Part shown: piece by piece, positions 1 to 6,227 of the stretch
Numbering within the stretch: the stretch's first letter is position 1
Layout: each line of letters opens with the position of its first letter
From: PVC group bacterium (ex Bugula neritina AB1)
Lineage (GTDB): Bacteria; GCA-001730085
NCBI GenBank assembly: GCA_001730085.1
Contig: MDLB01000047.1
Span: 1 to 9,404 of the forward strand
Length of the DNA stretch: 9,404 nucleotides
Reading direction: 5' to 3'
Notes under the pieces: generated by a model
Database searches by the model: none
Told to the model about the DNA's origin: nothing
What the model saw: the letters and a program-made list of their open reading frames with translations, nothing else
Program-made: the position numbers and the translations under genes

Positions 1-186
1 AGGGGGATTTGCTGTTGCAGAGGGGGATTTGCTGTTGCATAGGGATCTACTGGTAGATAGGAACCTGCTGGTGCATAGGGATCTACTGGTAGATAGGAAC
101 CTGCTGGTGCATAGGGATATGCTGTTGCAGAGGGGGATTTGCTGTTGCAGAGGGATCTGCTGGTACATAGGAACCTGCTGGTGCAT
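1..186 (-). repeat. 18/20-bp tandem repeat forming the 3' end of the zinc-finger gene
   Basis: Ten head-to-tail units fill this stretch and probably continue beyond the left edge. Seven units are 18 bp (41-58, 59-76, 77-94, 95-112, 113-130, 151-168, 169-186) and three are 20 bp (1-20, 21-40, 131-150). The longer units have five G instead of three near their start on the plus strand. 41-76 and 77-112 are identical 36-bp double units; 151-186 is the same double unit with two changes. Unit 131-150 is identical to 1-20. Read on the minus strand, the 18-bp units keep frame and encode hexapeptides such as YAPAGS and YVPADP, or MHQQVP in the shifted frame. The 20-bp units change frame. The array is inside or directly after the coding sequence, so copy number and G-tract length would alter the protein tail. 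Confidence 0.93.
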
Positions 187-841
187 AGGATTGACTTAAA
201 TCGTTTATTTCGGGAAAATCGCTTGCATCACTATGAACACCTTTTAAATGCCGATTTAAACCGGAGCGCATCTTAAACCTTTGAGGACAAAGGCTACAGG
301 CAAAAGGTCTTTCCTCGCTATGAACGTTAATAAGATGTAAGTTTAAATTGGCTTTGAACTTAAACTTGTCACCACACTCGTCACAGGCAAAAGGTCTTTC
401 ATCACTATGAGACTTAAGATGCTGTGTTAAACGGGAGGAGCTATTAAAATTTTTCTCACAGATGTTACAGAAAAAATCTTTTCCATCATTATGACCCTCT
501 TTATGCTTCTCGGTTACATGCCGATTTAAACTGTCGGAGCTTTTATACTTTCTCTCACACATGGTACAGGAAAAGGGTTTTTCCTTACTATGAACGATAC
601 GATGATTAGATAAATTGGAGGAGGATCTAAAACTTTTCTTACAGATGTGACAGGAAAAAGATTTTTCATCACTATGAACATTTTTAAAATGCTGATTTAA
701 ATAGGATTTTTTCTTAAACTGTTTACGAGAAATGTCACAGAAATTTTTTGTGCTTACTTCACTTACAGGAGCTAAAGCATAAGCATGTATTGAAAAGAAG
801 AATAAAAAAAATATTCTTATAAATAAGAAGAAAATGTACAT
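83..841 (-). CDS. Secreted multi-C2H2 zinc-finger protein (possible host-directed effector)
   Basis: A 252-residue protein with a very hydrophobic N-terminus (residues 1-20) and a signal-peptidase-like AYA site near residues 20-22, so it is probably exported. Six C2H2-type units follow at about 33-56, 62-84, 90-113, 123-145, 151-174 and 180-203. Units 2-6 carry intact CxxC...HxxxH or HxxxxH ligands: C64/C67/H80/H84, C92/C95/H108/H113, C125/C128/H141/H145, C153/C156/H169/H174 and C182/C185/H198/H203. The first has C35 but Ser38 (TCT, one base from Cys TGT) in place of the second Cys. Linkers resemble the eukaryotic TGEKP linker (SKEKPF, SDERPF, SEERPF). Residues after about 217 come from the tandem repeat. 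The reading frame shifts inside it and ends at a TAG that is a sense codon pair in the other register. Classical multi-finger C2H2 proteins bind DNA in eukaryotes and are rare in bacteria, so transfer from a eukaryote and action in a host cell are inferences. No strong ribosome site is visible; a TATAAT-like box lies at 858-863 with no clear -35. The mature function is unknown. Confidence 0.85.
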   Translation of the reverse strand: MYIFFLFIRIFFLFFFSIHAYALAPVSEVSTKNFCDISRKQFKKKSYLNQHFKNVHSDEKSFSCHICKKSFRSSSNLSNHRIVHSKEKPFSCTMCERKYKSSDSLNRHVTEKHKEGHNDGKDFFCNICEKNFNSSSRLTQHLKSHSDERPFACDECGDKFKFKANLNLHLINVHSEERPFACSLCPQRFKMRSGLNRHLKGVHSDASDFPEINDLSQSYAPAGSYVPADPSATANPPLQQHIPMHQQVPIYQ

Positions 842-1354
842 ATTAATTAAAATCCGTATTATATTTATATTTAAATAGTTTATTTATGATACACTTTTTT
901 TTAAATATGCATTCAAAAATTCCATCAACTTTCTAAAAAGACGTGTTTTAGTTGTGTGGTTGGAGTATGTCAACTTCCGAACAATTCGTGATGGCTCAGC
1001 TGATCATGAAAGTAGAAATTCAGTGTGATTGAAGAAGATGAATGCCTGAGATACTTGGAAACTGTCGATATTTTTTGTTCTTTAGTCTTAAAGTATTAGA
1101 GATTTAGAAGGTTCAGTTGACAGTTTTATTAAAAAAAAATTGTAGAGTTAGCCTTCTTATAGATAAAAAAACGAAAGAGTGTTTAAAGGAAAAAGCCTAC
1201 AAAAAAATATGTCAATTAATAAACTGATATGCGAAGCAATAGAAAAAACTTATACTAATTACCATGAATAAAAAAGATGTTGGACTTGATATATTCTTTT
1301 TCATTTCAAATGTTCAATTAAGATTTTAATTAGGACTTTTTTATTTTCTATTTT
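842..1354. other. AT-rich intergenic region, no supported gene
   Basis: This 513-bp gap lies between the starts-side of the zinc-finger gene and the end of thiI. Most of it is very AT-rich, but about 955-1065 is visibly less so and may be the remnant of an older coding sequence. The longest plus-strand peptide there is 21 codons from an ATG at 967 to a TGA at 1030-1032, preceded by TTGGAG. I recognise no family in it. The octamers AAACTGTC (1059-1066) and GACAGTTT (1119-1126) are exact inverted repeats. A perfect TTGACA occurs at 1117-1122 without a convincing -10 box. No tRNA or clear terminator was seen. Confidence 0.6.
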
Positions 1355-2509
1355 TTAGAAAATTTCTATGTTTTGACAGGCTTCTTCTACTAATTCGTCT
1401 ATATTTAAACTTTTTTCTTGTTGCTCTGCAGATTTTATGGTTGATCTTGTTTTTGTTTCTTTGTCTATAAAAAGAGAACAACAATCTTCAAAGGGACGAT
1501 TAGAAATGCGGAATGTGTTTATTTTTTTTGCAATAGTTATGATATCTTGTTTGTCGTACGAGATAAGAGGTCGATAGATGGGTAAAGTTGTTGCAGAGCC
1601 TATCACGTTCATATTTTCTAAAGTTTGACTAGAGACTTGCCCCAAAGAGTCACCCGTAATGAGCCCAAGACACCTTCTTTGCTTGGCGATATTTTCTGAT
1701 ATTCGCATCATCATTCGCCGTGCAAGGATGATCCCATATTTTGGCTTGCAAAACTTTTTGATCGCTTCTTGAATATCTGTGAAGTGAACGATATATAGCG
1801 GAAGATGTTTTTGATAGTTTCCTAACATATGGCGTAAGTCTTTTACTTTGTTGAGCGATTGAGGGCCTGTGTAGGGAAAACTATGAAAATGAATGGCTAA
1901 AATAGGTACACCTCGTTTTTGCATGCAATATCCTGCGACAGGGGAGTCAATACCACCACTCAAAAGAAGAGCTAAATAGTTAGCTGTTCCCACTGGAAGT
2001 CCGCCGATTCCTTGAAGATCTGTTGTTGACAGATAGATATTTTTTGGAGTGACTAAAAAGCGCAACAAAAGATCAGGTTTTTTTAAATGAACAGTCCATT
2101 GAGGTTTTTCATTTTTTATGAATTCACCTAAAGAGATATTCATCGAACTAGAATCCATGAAATAGCGTTTGTCACTTCGCTGCGTTTTTACGGCGAAAGT
2201 TTGAGGGTCTGAGTTAAATTTTTTAAGTATTTCCAAAAGTTTAGCCAACATCTCTTCCCAATTTAAGGGAAGTATTGTCGCGGGACGAACCGAAAGGATC
2301 CCAGGTGTCTCAGTGAGGCGAGGTGCCAGGGCTTCTAGTTGATCTAAGGGGCCGTGCACAATTAAACGCTGATGACTTTGTTCTAAAGTCACTTGAGAAG
2401 AGGGAGAAAGAATACGTGCTATGTTTTGACGGAGTCTTTTTTCGAAAAGATTACGGTTTCTTTGTTTTAAACTCATTTCTCCATACCGAATGAGTAAGCA
2501 ATTTTTCAT
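1355..2509 (-). CDS. thiI: ThiI: tRNA 4-thiouridine sulfurtransferase, rhodanese-less form
   Basis: 384 residues. ThiI adenylates uridine 8 of tRNA and installs sulfur to give 4-thiouridine; in many bacteria it also serves thiamine thiazole synthesis. An N-terminal ferredoxin-like region (about 1-55) is followed by a THUMP domain (about 58-165, with the conserved VKTQRSDKRY segment at 107-116). The PP-loop ATPase domain has SGGIDS at 184-189, the ThiI signature GDSLGQVSSQT at 286-296, RPLISYDKQD at 313-322 and EDCC at 341-344. The conserved Cys in that last motif corresponds to the catalytic Cys of the family. The E. coli enzyme is about 100 residues longer because of a C-terminal rhodanese domain that carries the persulfide. 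That domain is absent here, as in Bacillus ThiI, which uses a dedicated neighbouring cysteine desulfurase. The start overlaps the stop of that desulfurase gene by ATGA, with AAAGGGG five bases upstream as ribosome site. It is the last gene of the operon. Confidence 0.95.
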   Translation of the reverse strand: MKNCLLIRYGEMSLKQRNRNLFEKRLRQNIARILSPSSQVTLEQSHQRLIVHGPLDQLEALAPRLTETPGILSVRPATILPLNWEEMLAKLLEILKKFNSDPQTFAVKTQRSDKRYFMDSSSMNISLGEFIKNEKPQWTVHLKKPDLLLRFLVTPKNIYLSTTDLQGIGGLPVGTANYLALLLSGGIDSPVAGYCMQKRGVPILAIHFHSFPYTGPQSLNKVKDLRHMLGNYQKHLPLYIVHFTDIQEAIKKFCKPKYGIILARRMMMRISENIAKQRRCLGLITGDSLGQVSSQTLENMNVIGSATTLPIYRPLISYDKQDIITIAKKINTFRISNRPFEDCCSLFIDKETKTRSTIKSAEQQEKSLNIDELVEEACQNIEIF

Positions 2510-3621
2510 AACAGCCCCTTTAGAGATTGAATTAAATAAGTAATATCGGAGGGTTGATTACGGATGGATAAAGAAATACGTAATATTCCTTGTTCTTCTT
2601 CGTATGATATCTTCATGTTTTTGCTGTAGGATTTTCTTTTCTTTTCAGAACAAGCACTCCCGGAAGAAACAAAAATGTTATTTTTTTCAAGGCAGTGAAG
2701 CAAAACTTCACTTTTATGAGAAGGAATGCTGATAAGAGATATCCATGGTGTTTTAGTCGGGCCAGGTTCAGGACTTAGCCATATGATACTTTTATGTGAC
2801 TGTACAAAATCAAAAAGCTCTTTTTCAGCTTTTTGAATAAATGATAAATTGATGTTGTTTTGCATCTCCTCAAAACTTTGAACAGCAGAGGCGATGGCAG
2901 CGACATTCTCTGTGCCAGCACGAAAACCATACTCTTGATCACCACCTCTTAGCAGGGGAGGGAAAGATATATCCCCTAGCTTTATTATGCCCCCGACACC
3001 TTTGGGACCGTGACATTTATGAGCTGAAAAGGTTAAAAAATCTGGACGATACTGTCCGAGAGGTAGCGCGTATTTATTAACCCATTGGACCATATCTATG
3101 TGAATAGCTGTTGTAGGGCTCTTTTTACGAATGATTTTACATAAAGTAGGAATGTCTTGTTTGACACCAATCTCATTATGAATACCAATGATACTGACGA
3201 GAGATGTTTCTGGGGTTAATTTTTTATGCAAAGAGTTTTCGTCGATAAGACCTTTTTTAGATATATCTAAATAGTCGATATAAAATCCTCTTTCTTTTAA
3301 AACAGGCAAAGCGTTTTGAACGGAAGGATGCTCAAAAGGGGACACCAAAATGCGGTTTTTATGAGGATTGGGATTATTGGGGACTTGAAGTAGCACCGTC
3401 TGATTAGCTTCGGTTGCTCCACTGGTCCAAATGATATTGTTAGGCTTTATAGACCAAAGTGAGGCGAGTTTGAGTCGTGCATTTTCTATCGTCTCATTGG
3501 CTTTGGCTCCTAAACGGTGAAGAGAAGAAGGGTTTCCCCAGTTTGTTTGTGATATTTTTTGATAAGTTTCACAAGATGACAGAGATGGTTGTGTTGTTGC
3601 TGCATTGTCTAAATAAATCAT
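2506..3621 (-). CDS. Cysteine desulfurase, NifS/IscS-like (class V aminotransferase fold)
   Basis: 371 residues, a normal length for a group I cysteine desulfurase. The enzyme uses pyridoxal phosphate to remove sulfur from cysteine, giving alanine and an enzyme-bound persulfide. Visible landmarks are LDNAATT at 4-10, SGATEANQ at 67-74, H98 (ring-stacking His in EHPS), D176 and Q179 in HIDMVQ, the PLP lysine K202 in SAHKCHGPKG, RAGTEN at 234-239 and the persulfide cysteine C324 in SSGSACS. The SSGSACS loop is that of NifS/IscS, not SufS. The gene overlaps the ferredoxin stop upstream and the thiI start downstream, each by 4 bp, so translation is probably coupled; its own ribosome site is weak. 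No iscU, iscA or fdx-hscBA cluster is adjacent. Its position next to a rhodanese-less thiI suggests it mainly supplies ThiI, like B. subtilis NifZ. General Fe-S assembly cannot be excluded. Confidence 0.94.
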   Translation of the reverse strand: MIYLDNAATTQPSLSSCETYQKISQTNWGNPSSLHRLGAKANETIENARLKLASLWSIKPNNIIWTSGATEANQTVLLQVPNNPNPHKNRILVSPFEHPSVQNALPVLKERGFYIDYLDISKKGLIDENSLHKKLTPETSLVSIIGIHNEIGVKQDIPTLCKIIRKKSPTTAIHIDMVQWVNKYALPLGQYRPDFLTFSAHKCHGPKGVGGIIKLGDISFPPLLRGGDQEYGFRAGTENVAAIASAVQSFEEMQNNINLSFIQKAEKELFDFVQSHKSIIWLSPEPGPTKTPWISLISIPSHKSEVLLHCLEKNNIFVSSGSACSEKKRKSYSKNMKISYEEEQGILRISLSIRNQPSDITYLIQSLKGLL

Positions 3622-3860
3622 TTTGAAGAATTTCCATCATCTCCAATGGCATTAACAGGGCATGTGTCCAAGGCTTCTTGTGTCGAAATGGTTTCTGCAG
3701 AATTCTGTGGTTGGCAGTGAACATAAGCATAATAATTATCTTCGTTCATTATGAAATGCTTGGGTGCGATTTGAGTGCAGGCCATACATGCTATACATGA
3801 ATCATCTACATAATATGATCCATTTGTATTTTCTATATATTTGTAATCTTTTGATGCCAT
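3618..3860 (-). CDS. Small single-cluster [4Fe-4S] ferredoxin
   Basis: 80 residues from the ATG at 3858-3860. The cluster ligands are C22, C25 and C28 (CIACMAC) plus C67 in a CPVNAIG motif, which is the pattern of one [4Fe-4S] cluster; C49 is extra. The protein is acidic and soluble and would act as a one-electron carrier in the cytoplasm. The frame is open back to an ATG at 3939-3941, which would add 27 residues (MYRMIQ...) with no counterpart in this family. The predicted promoter would start transcription at about 3940, so the inner ATG is preferred, although its ribosome site (AGAAAG, ten bases upstream) is weak. It is the first gene of the ferredoxin-desulfurase-thiI operon and ends with an ATGA overlap. 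It may donate electrons to sulfur transfer or persulfide reduction, but the sequence does not prove this. Confidence 0.88.
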   Translation of the reverse strand: MASKDYKYIENTNGSYYVDDSCIACMACTQIAPKHFIMNEDNYYAYVHCQPQNSAETISTQEALDTCPVNAIGDDGNSSK

Positions 3861-3946
3861 CTTAAAAAATCTTTCTTTGACTTTATAGTCATGAGGCTTT
3901 TGCAAAAAATATGAGAGGAAAATTTGGATCATTCGATACATTTTGT

Positions 3947-3974
3947 ATTATAAATAATCTTTGTATATATCAAA
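3947..3974 (-). promoter_or_regulatory. Predicted sigma-70 promoter of the ferredoxin-desulfurase-thiI operon
   Basis: On the minus strand a perfect TATAAT (3947-3952) is preceded at 16 bp by TTTGAT (3969-3974), which overlaps a TTGATA reading at 15 bp. Transcription would begin near 3940. That leaves a leader of about 80 bases before the preferred ferredoxin ATG and makes the longer ferredoxin start at 3941 unlikely. Confidence 0.6.
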
Positions 3975-4081
3975 CCGTATTTTATCTTTTTAAAATTAAA
4001 ATGAGACGGTTCTAAGATAATTTGCAACGGCCTGAATATATTGCCTTCCTATTCTATCTATAGTATCATGAAAGAAATCTC

Positions 4082-4109
4082 TGTACAATCTTAAGGTTCT
4101 CTTTATAAT
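4082..4109 (+). promoter_or_regulatory. Possible rightward promoter for the DUF4912-GH57-ligase operon
   Basis: A perfect TATAAT at 4104-4109 is preceded at 16 bp by TGTACA (4082-4087, four of six matches to TTGACA). It would give a leader of more than 200 bases before the TTG start at 4344. In such AT-rich sequence a chance match is quite possible. A weaker alternative is TTTAAC (4291-4296) with ATATTA 17 bp later, just upstream of the gene. Confidence 0.3.
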
Positions 4110-4282
4110 AGATTTTTTTAAAACTTGATGTAGATAAATAAGATATGCTTTTGTTTATTAAAAGGACTTTTAAGAATTATTGTATGATTTTGATGAATAG
4201 GTACTTTTTGCTAAAATCTTAAACTCTTTCGGATTATTTTACAAAGATACTTTTTAGAAAGTGAAGAGCTTCTTTAATACTC

Positions 4283-4302
4283 GGAAAATGTTTAACATTT
4301 CC
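4283..4302. repeat. Imperfect palindrome upstream of the DUF4912 gene
   Basis: The sequence GGAAAATGTTTAACATTTCC reads as AAATGTT-T-AACATTT flanked by GG and CC, with one extra A in the left arm. It lies 42 bp before the TTG start and so is placed like an operator or a leader hairpin. There is no T-tract directly after it, so it is not a standard terminator. Function is inferred from position only. Confidence 0.4.
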
Positions 4303-4327
4303 TTTTTAAATAAATATTACTAGACAT

Positions 4328-4334
4328 AGAAGGA
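4328..4334 (+). promoter_or_regulatory. Ribosome binding site deciding the TTG start
   Basis: AGAAGGA sits nine bases before the TTG at 4344-4346. It is the only good ribosome site near the 5' end of the DUF4912 frame, and no ATG in frame occurs before the conserved WVYVSW segment, so it supports the rare TTG start. Confidence 0.65.
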
Positions 4335-4343
4335 TATCTTTTT

Positions 4344-4715
4344 TTGATAAAAAAAAATTTTTTAGATGTTTGTCAAACGGATGCGAGTTGGGTTTATGTA
4401 TCTTGGGACTTTATTCAAGAAGGCTTTGATCAATTTTTTTTAAGCTTGAGTAAGCGTGACCAAGATGAGAGTTGGCTAAAAGCTTATGATGTTTCGATTT
4501 CCATTCATGACCAGAGTTGGCACCTTTTGATCCCAGATCCGGGCCATTGTTTTCGGGTTTCTTTATCGGGGGTATCTGATAATGGAGATAATGAGAATGT
4601 TTTGGCAGAAAGTGAGCCTTTTGAAACAATTCCGAGCCCTAAAACACCTGAAGTTTTTAATGAAAAAATGTTACATATGTTATCGACATCCGATGATGAC
4701 TGTACCTCTTGGTAA
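4344..4715 (+). CDS. DUF4912-domain protein, partner of the GH57 enzyme
   Basis: 123 residues starting at TTG. The pattern fits the DUF4912 family: an aromatic-rich first strand (DASWVYVSWDF, about 13-23), a middle part about a charged YDVS segment (about 48-51) and a hydrophobic LLIPDPGHCFRVSLSG segment (about 61-76), then NVLAESEPFETIPSPKTPE, recalling the 'larS..v.tP' end of the family. The fold is an immunoglobulin-like or carbohydrate-binding-module-like beta sandwich as far as I know; there is no enzyme motif. No signal peptide, so cytoplasmic. DUF4912 proteins are commonly encoded beside or fused to GH57 1,4-alpha-glucan branching enzymes. Here the stop is 3 bp from the GH57 ATG, suggesting coupled translation and a joint role in glucan binding. 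The C-terminus is acidic (SDDDC). The family call rests on motif memory and context. Confidence 0.75.
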   Translation: MIKKNFLDVCQTDASWVYVSWDFIQEGFDQFFLSLSKRDQDESWLKAYDVSISIHDQSWHLLIPDPGHCFRVSLSGVSDNGDNENVLAESEPFETIPSPKTPEVFNEKMLHMLSTSDDDCTSW

Positions 4716-4718
4716 AAA

Positions 4719-6203
4719 ATGAAAAAAGTTCAATGGGTTTTGCACGCCCATTTACCCTATGTTTGTCATAAAGACCTTTCGTATTGTTTGGAACATGATT
4801 GGTTTTTTGAAGCGTTGACAGAAACATATATTCCTTTGATTTTTATGTTGCAACGGTTAAAGAAAAAAAAGTATAGAAATGTTTTAACCTTATCTCTTTC
4901 TCCAACTTTGATCAAAATGATGGAGAACTCTTTCCTCCTTGAACAGTACCACAGTTACTTATATGAACACATGAATATTTTTTATGAGTATGCGGAGGGT
5001 TTTAAGGGAGATAAAAATAAAATTAGACTTGTGGAGCATTACATTGATCATTATCAATCCGTTTGCGACTATGTATCGAATATGTTCCCAAAGGGTTTGA
5101 TAAAAGATTTTGCGGATCTGTCTAAAGAAAAAGTTATATCTCTGATTACAACTTCACAAAGTCATGCTTATTTGCCTCTGTGGCATCAGGACAAACAATT
5201 GATTCAAGATCAAATTTTGTATGGTTGCGATGAATTCGAAAAAGCTTTAGGGGTAAAACCGAGAGGTTTTTGGTTGCCAGAGTGTGGCTATGTTCCAAAC
5301 TTAGAGCAATATCTTAAACAGAGAGATATTGAGTATTTCTTTCTAGAAACCCATGGTGTTTTGCAAGCTTCTCCTCAACCCTCAGAGGGAGCTTTTTATC
5401 CGTTAAGATGTCCCAATGGGATTATGGCATGGGGTCGTGACTCAAAAAGCACAAAGTGGATATGGAGTGCGACACAAGGGTACCCGGGGGCTTTTGGGTA
5501 TAGAGACTTTTATGCAAATATGGGGATGGAAGAAGATACGCCTCTTTTGAGAAAGTACCATAAAAGAAGAGGTGTTATTTCTCACACAGGGTTCAAGCAT
5601 CGACGGGTGGGTTATTTTGATCAAAAAAGTCTTTATGATCCTTTTTTTGGAAAAAAATTAGCGATATATCATGCTTTTGACTGGGTGAGCCGTTTAAAAG
5701 ATAGATTTTCTCAGGTTCATGAATGCGGGCTTGAAGATCCTTGGATAACTTTATGTTTTGATGCGGAGCTTTTTGGACATTGGTGGTGGGAAGGGATGAC
5801 CTTTTTAGAAAAAACTTTGGATATTTTAAAAGATTCGAGAGATATTCAAATATTGACCCCCGAAGTTTTCTTGGATGGCCTTGTGGGAGATAAATCTCTA
5901 GGTGTTTTCGAGGCACAGCCTTCTATGTCGAGTTGGGGAAAGGGGGGATATCATCGGATGTGGTTGAACCCTAGCAATGATTGGATTTTTAAAAATATCC
6001 GCTATTTGCGCGAAAAATATGAAGATTTTTCAGGGGATGATTTTGAGAGAGAAAGGTGTGAAGATCATTTTAAAAATCTTTTGAGTAGTGATTGGCCATT
6101 TATGATATCTTCTGGAAGCAGTCAACAATATGCTTCACAAAGAGTAAGGTATCATATGGAAAGTATAGCTAATATTCTAAGTGTTCCTTTGGAATTAAAA
6201 TAG
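4719..6203 (+). CDS. GH57 family 1,4-alpha-glucan branching enzyme (AmyC/DUF1957 type)
   Basis: 494 residues. GH57 enzymes of this subgroup transfer or cut alpha-1,4-glucan chains, forming alpha-1,6 branches in glycogen-like polymers. All five GH57 regions are visible: HAHLPYV at 9-15, SQSHAYLPL at 146-154, WLPECGY at 185-191 with the predicted nucleophile E188, CFDAELFGHWWWEG at 346-359 with the predicted acid/base D348, and SSWGKGGYHRMWLN at 404-417. The C-terminal helical part has the family's SSDWPFM (456-462) followed by YASQR and H479 (471-479). Its length is slightly below that of the characterised Thermus/Thermotoga enzymes (about 520-530). No signal peptide, so cytoplasmic. There is no obvious Shine-Dalgarno; the ATG lies 3 bp after the DUF4912 stop, pointing to coupling. 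No other glycogen genes (glgA, glgC, glgP) are in this window. Whether it branches or hydrolyses cannot be decided here. Confidence 0.92.
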   Translation: MKKVQWVLHAHLPYVCHKDLSYCLEHDWFFEALTETYIPLIFMLQRLKKKKYRNVLTLSLSPTLIKMMENSFLLEQYHSYLYEHMNIFYEYAEGFKGDKNKIRLVEHYIDHYQSVCDYVSNMFPKGLIKDFADLSKEKVISLITTSQSHAYLPLWHQDKQLIQDQILYGCDEFEKALGVKPRGFWLPECGYVPNLEQYLKQRDIEYFFLETHGVLQASPQPSEGAFYPLRCPNGIMAWGRDSKSTKWIWSATQGYPGAFGYRDFYANMGMEEDTPLLRKYHKRRGVISHTGFKHRRVGYFDQKSLYDPFFGKKLAIYHAFDWVSRLKDRFSQVHECGLEDPWITLCFDAELFGHWWWEGMTFLEKTLDILKDSRDIQILTPEVFLDGLVGDKSLGVFEAQPSMSSWGKGGYHRMWLNPSNDWIFKNIRYLREKYEDFSGDDFERERCEDHFKNLLSSDWPFMISSGSSQQYASQRVRYHMESIANILSVPLELK

Positions 6204-6227
6204 GGGTCACTCCCTGTAAGGAAAATA

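Larger units (their letters stand above)
3975..4327. other. Divergent intergenic region between the sulfur operon and the GH57 operon
   Basis: AT-rich stretch between two divergently transcribed operons. No coding sequence, tRNA or recognised riboswitch was seen. It contains a possible rightward promoter (4082-4109) and an imperfect palindrome close to the DUF4912 gene (4283-4302), annotated separately. The rest shows no structure I can support. Confidence 0.6.

Noticed and set aside
1-186. CRISPR array
   Set aside because: Units of 18-20 bp are directly contiguous without unique spacers and are read as part of a coding sequence.
1117-1148. TTGACA at 1117-1122 as a promoter
   Set aside because: No acceptable -10 box at 16-18 bp, and no gene begins downstream on the plus strand.
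1343-1363. ATTTTCTA/TAGAAAAT hairpin at the thiI stop as a terminator
   Set aside because: The stem is nearly all A/T, it overlaps the coding end and on the minus strand is followed by A rather than T residues.
3861-3941. N-terminal extension of the ferredoxin to an upstream ATG
   Set aside because: The predicted transcript start falls on this ATG, and the extension is not ferredoxin-like.
5593-5916. 107-codon minus-strand frame
   Set aside because: Antisense to the GH57 catalytic region and without any motif.
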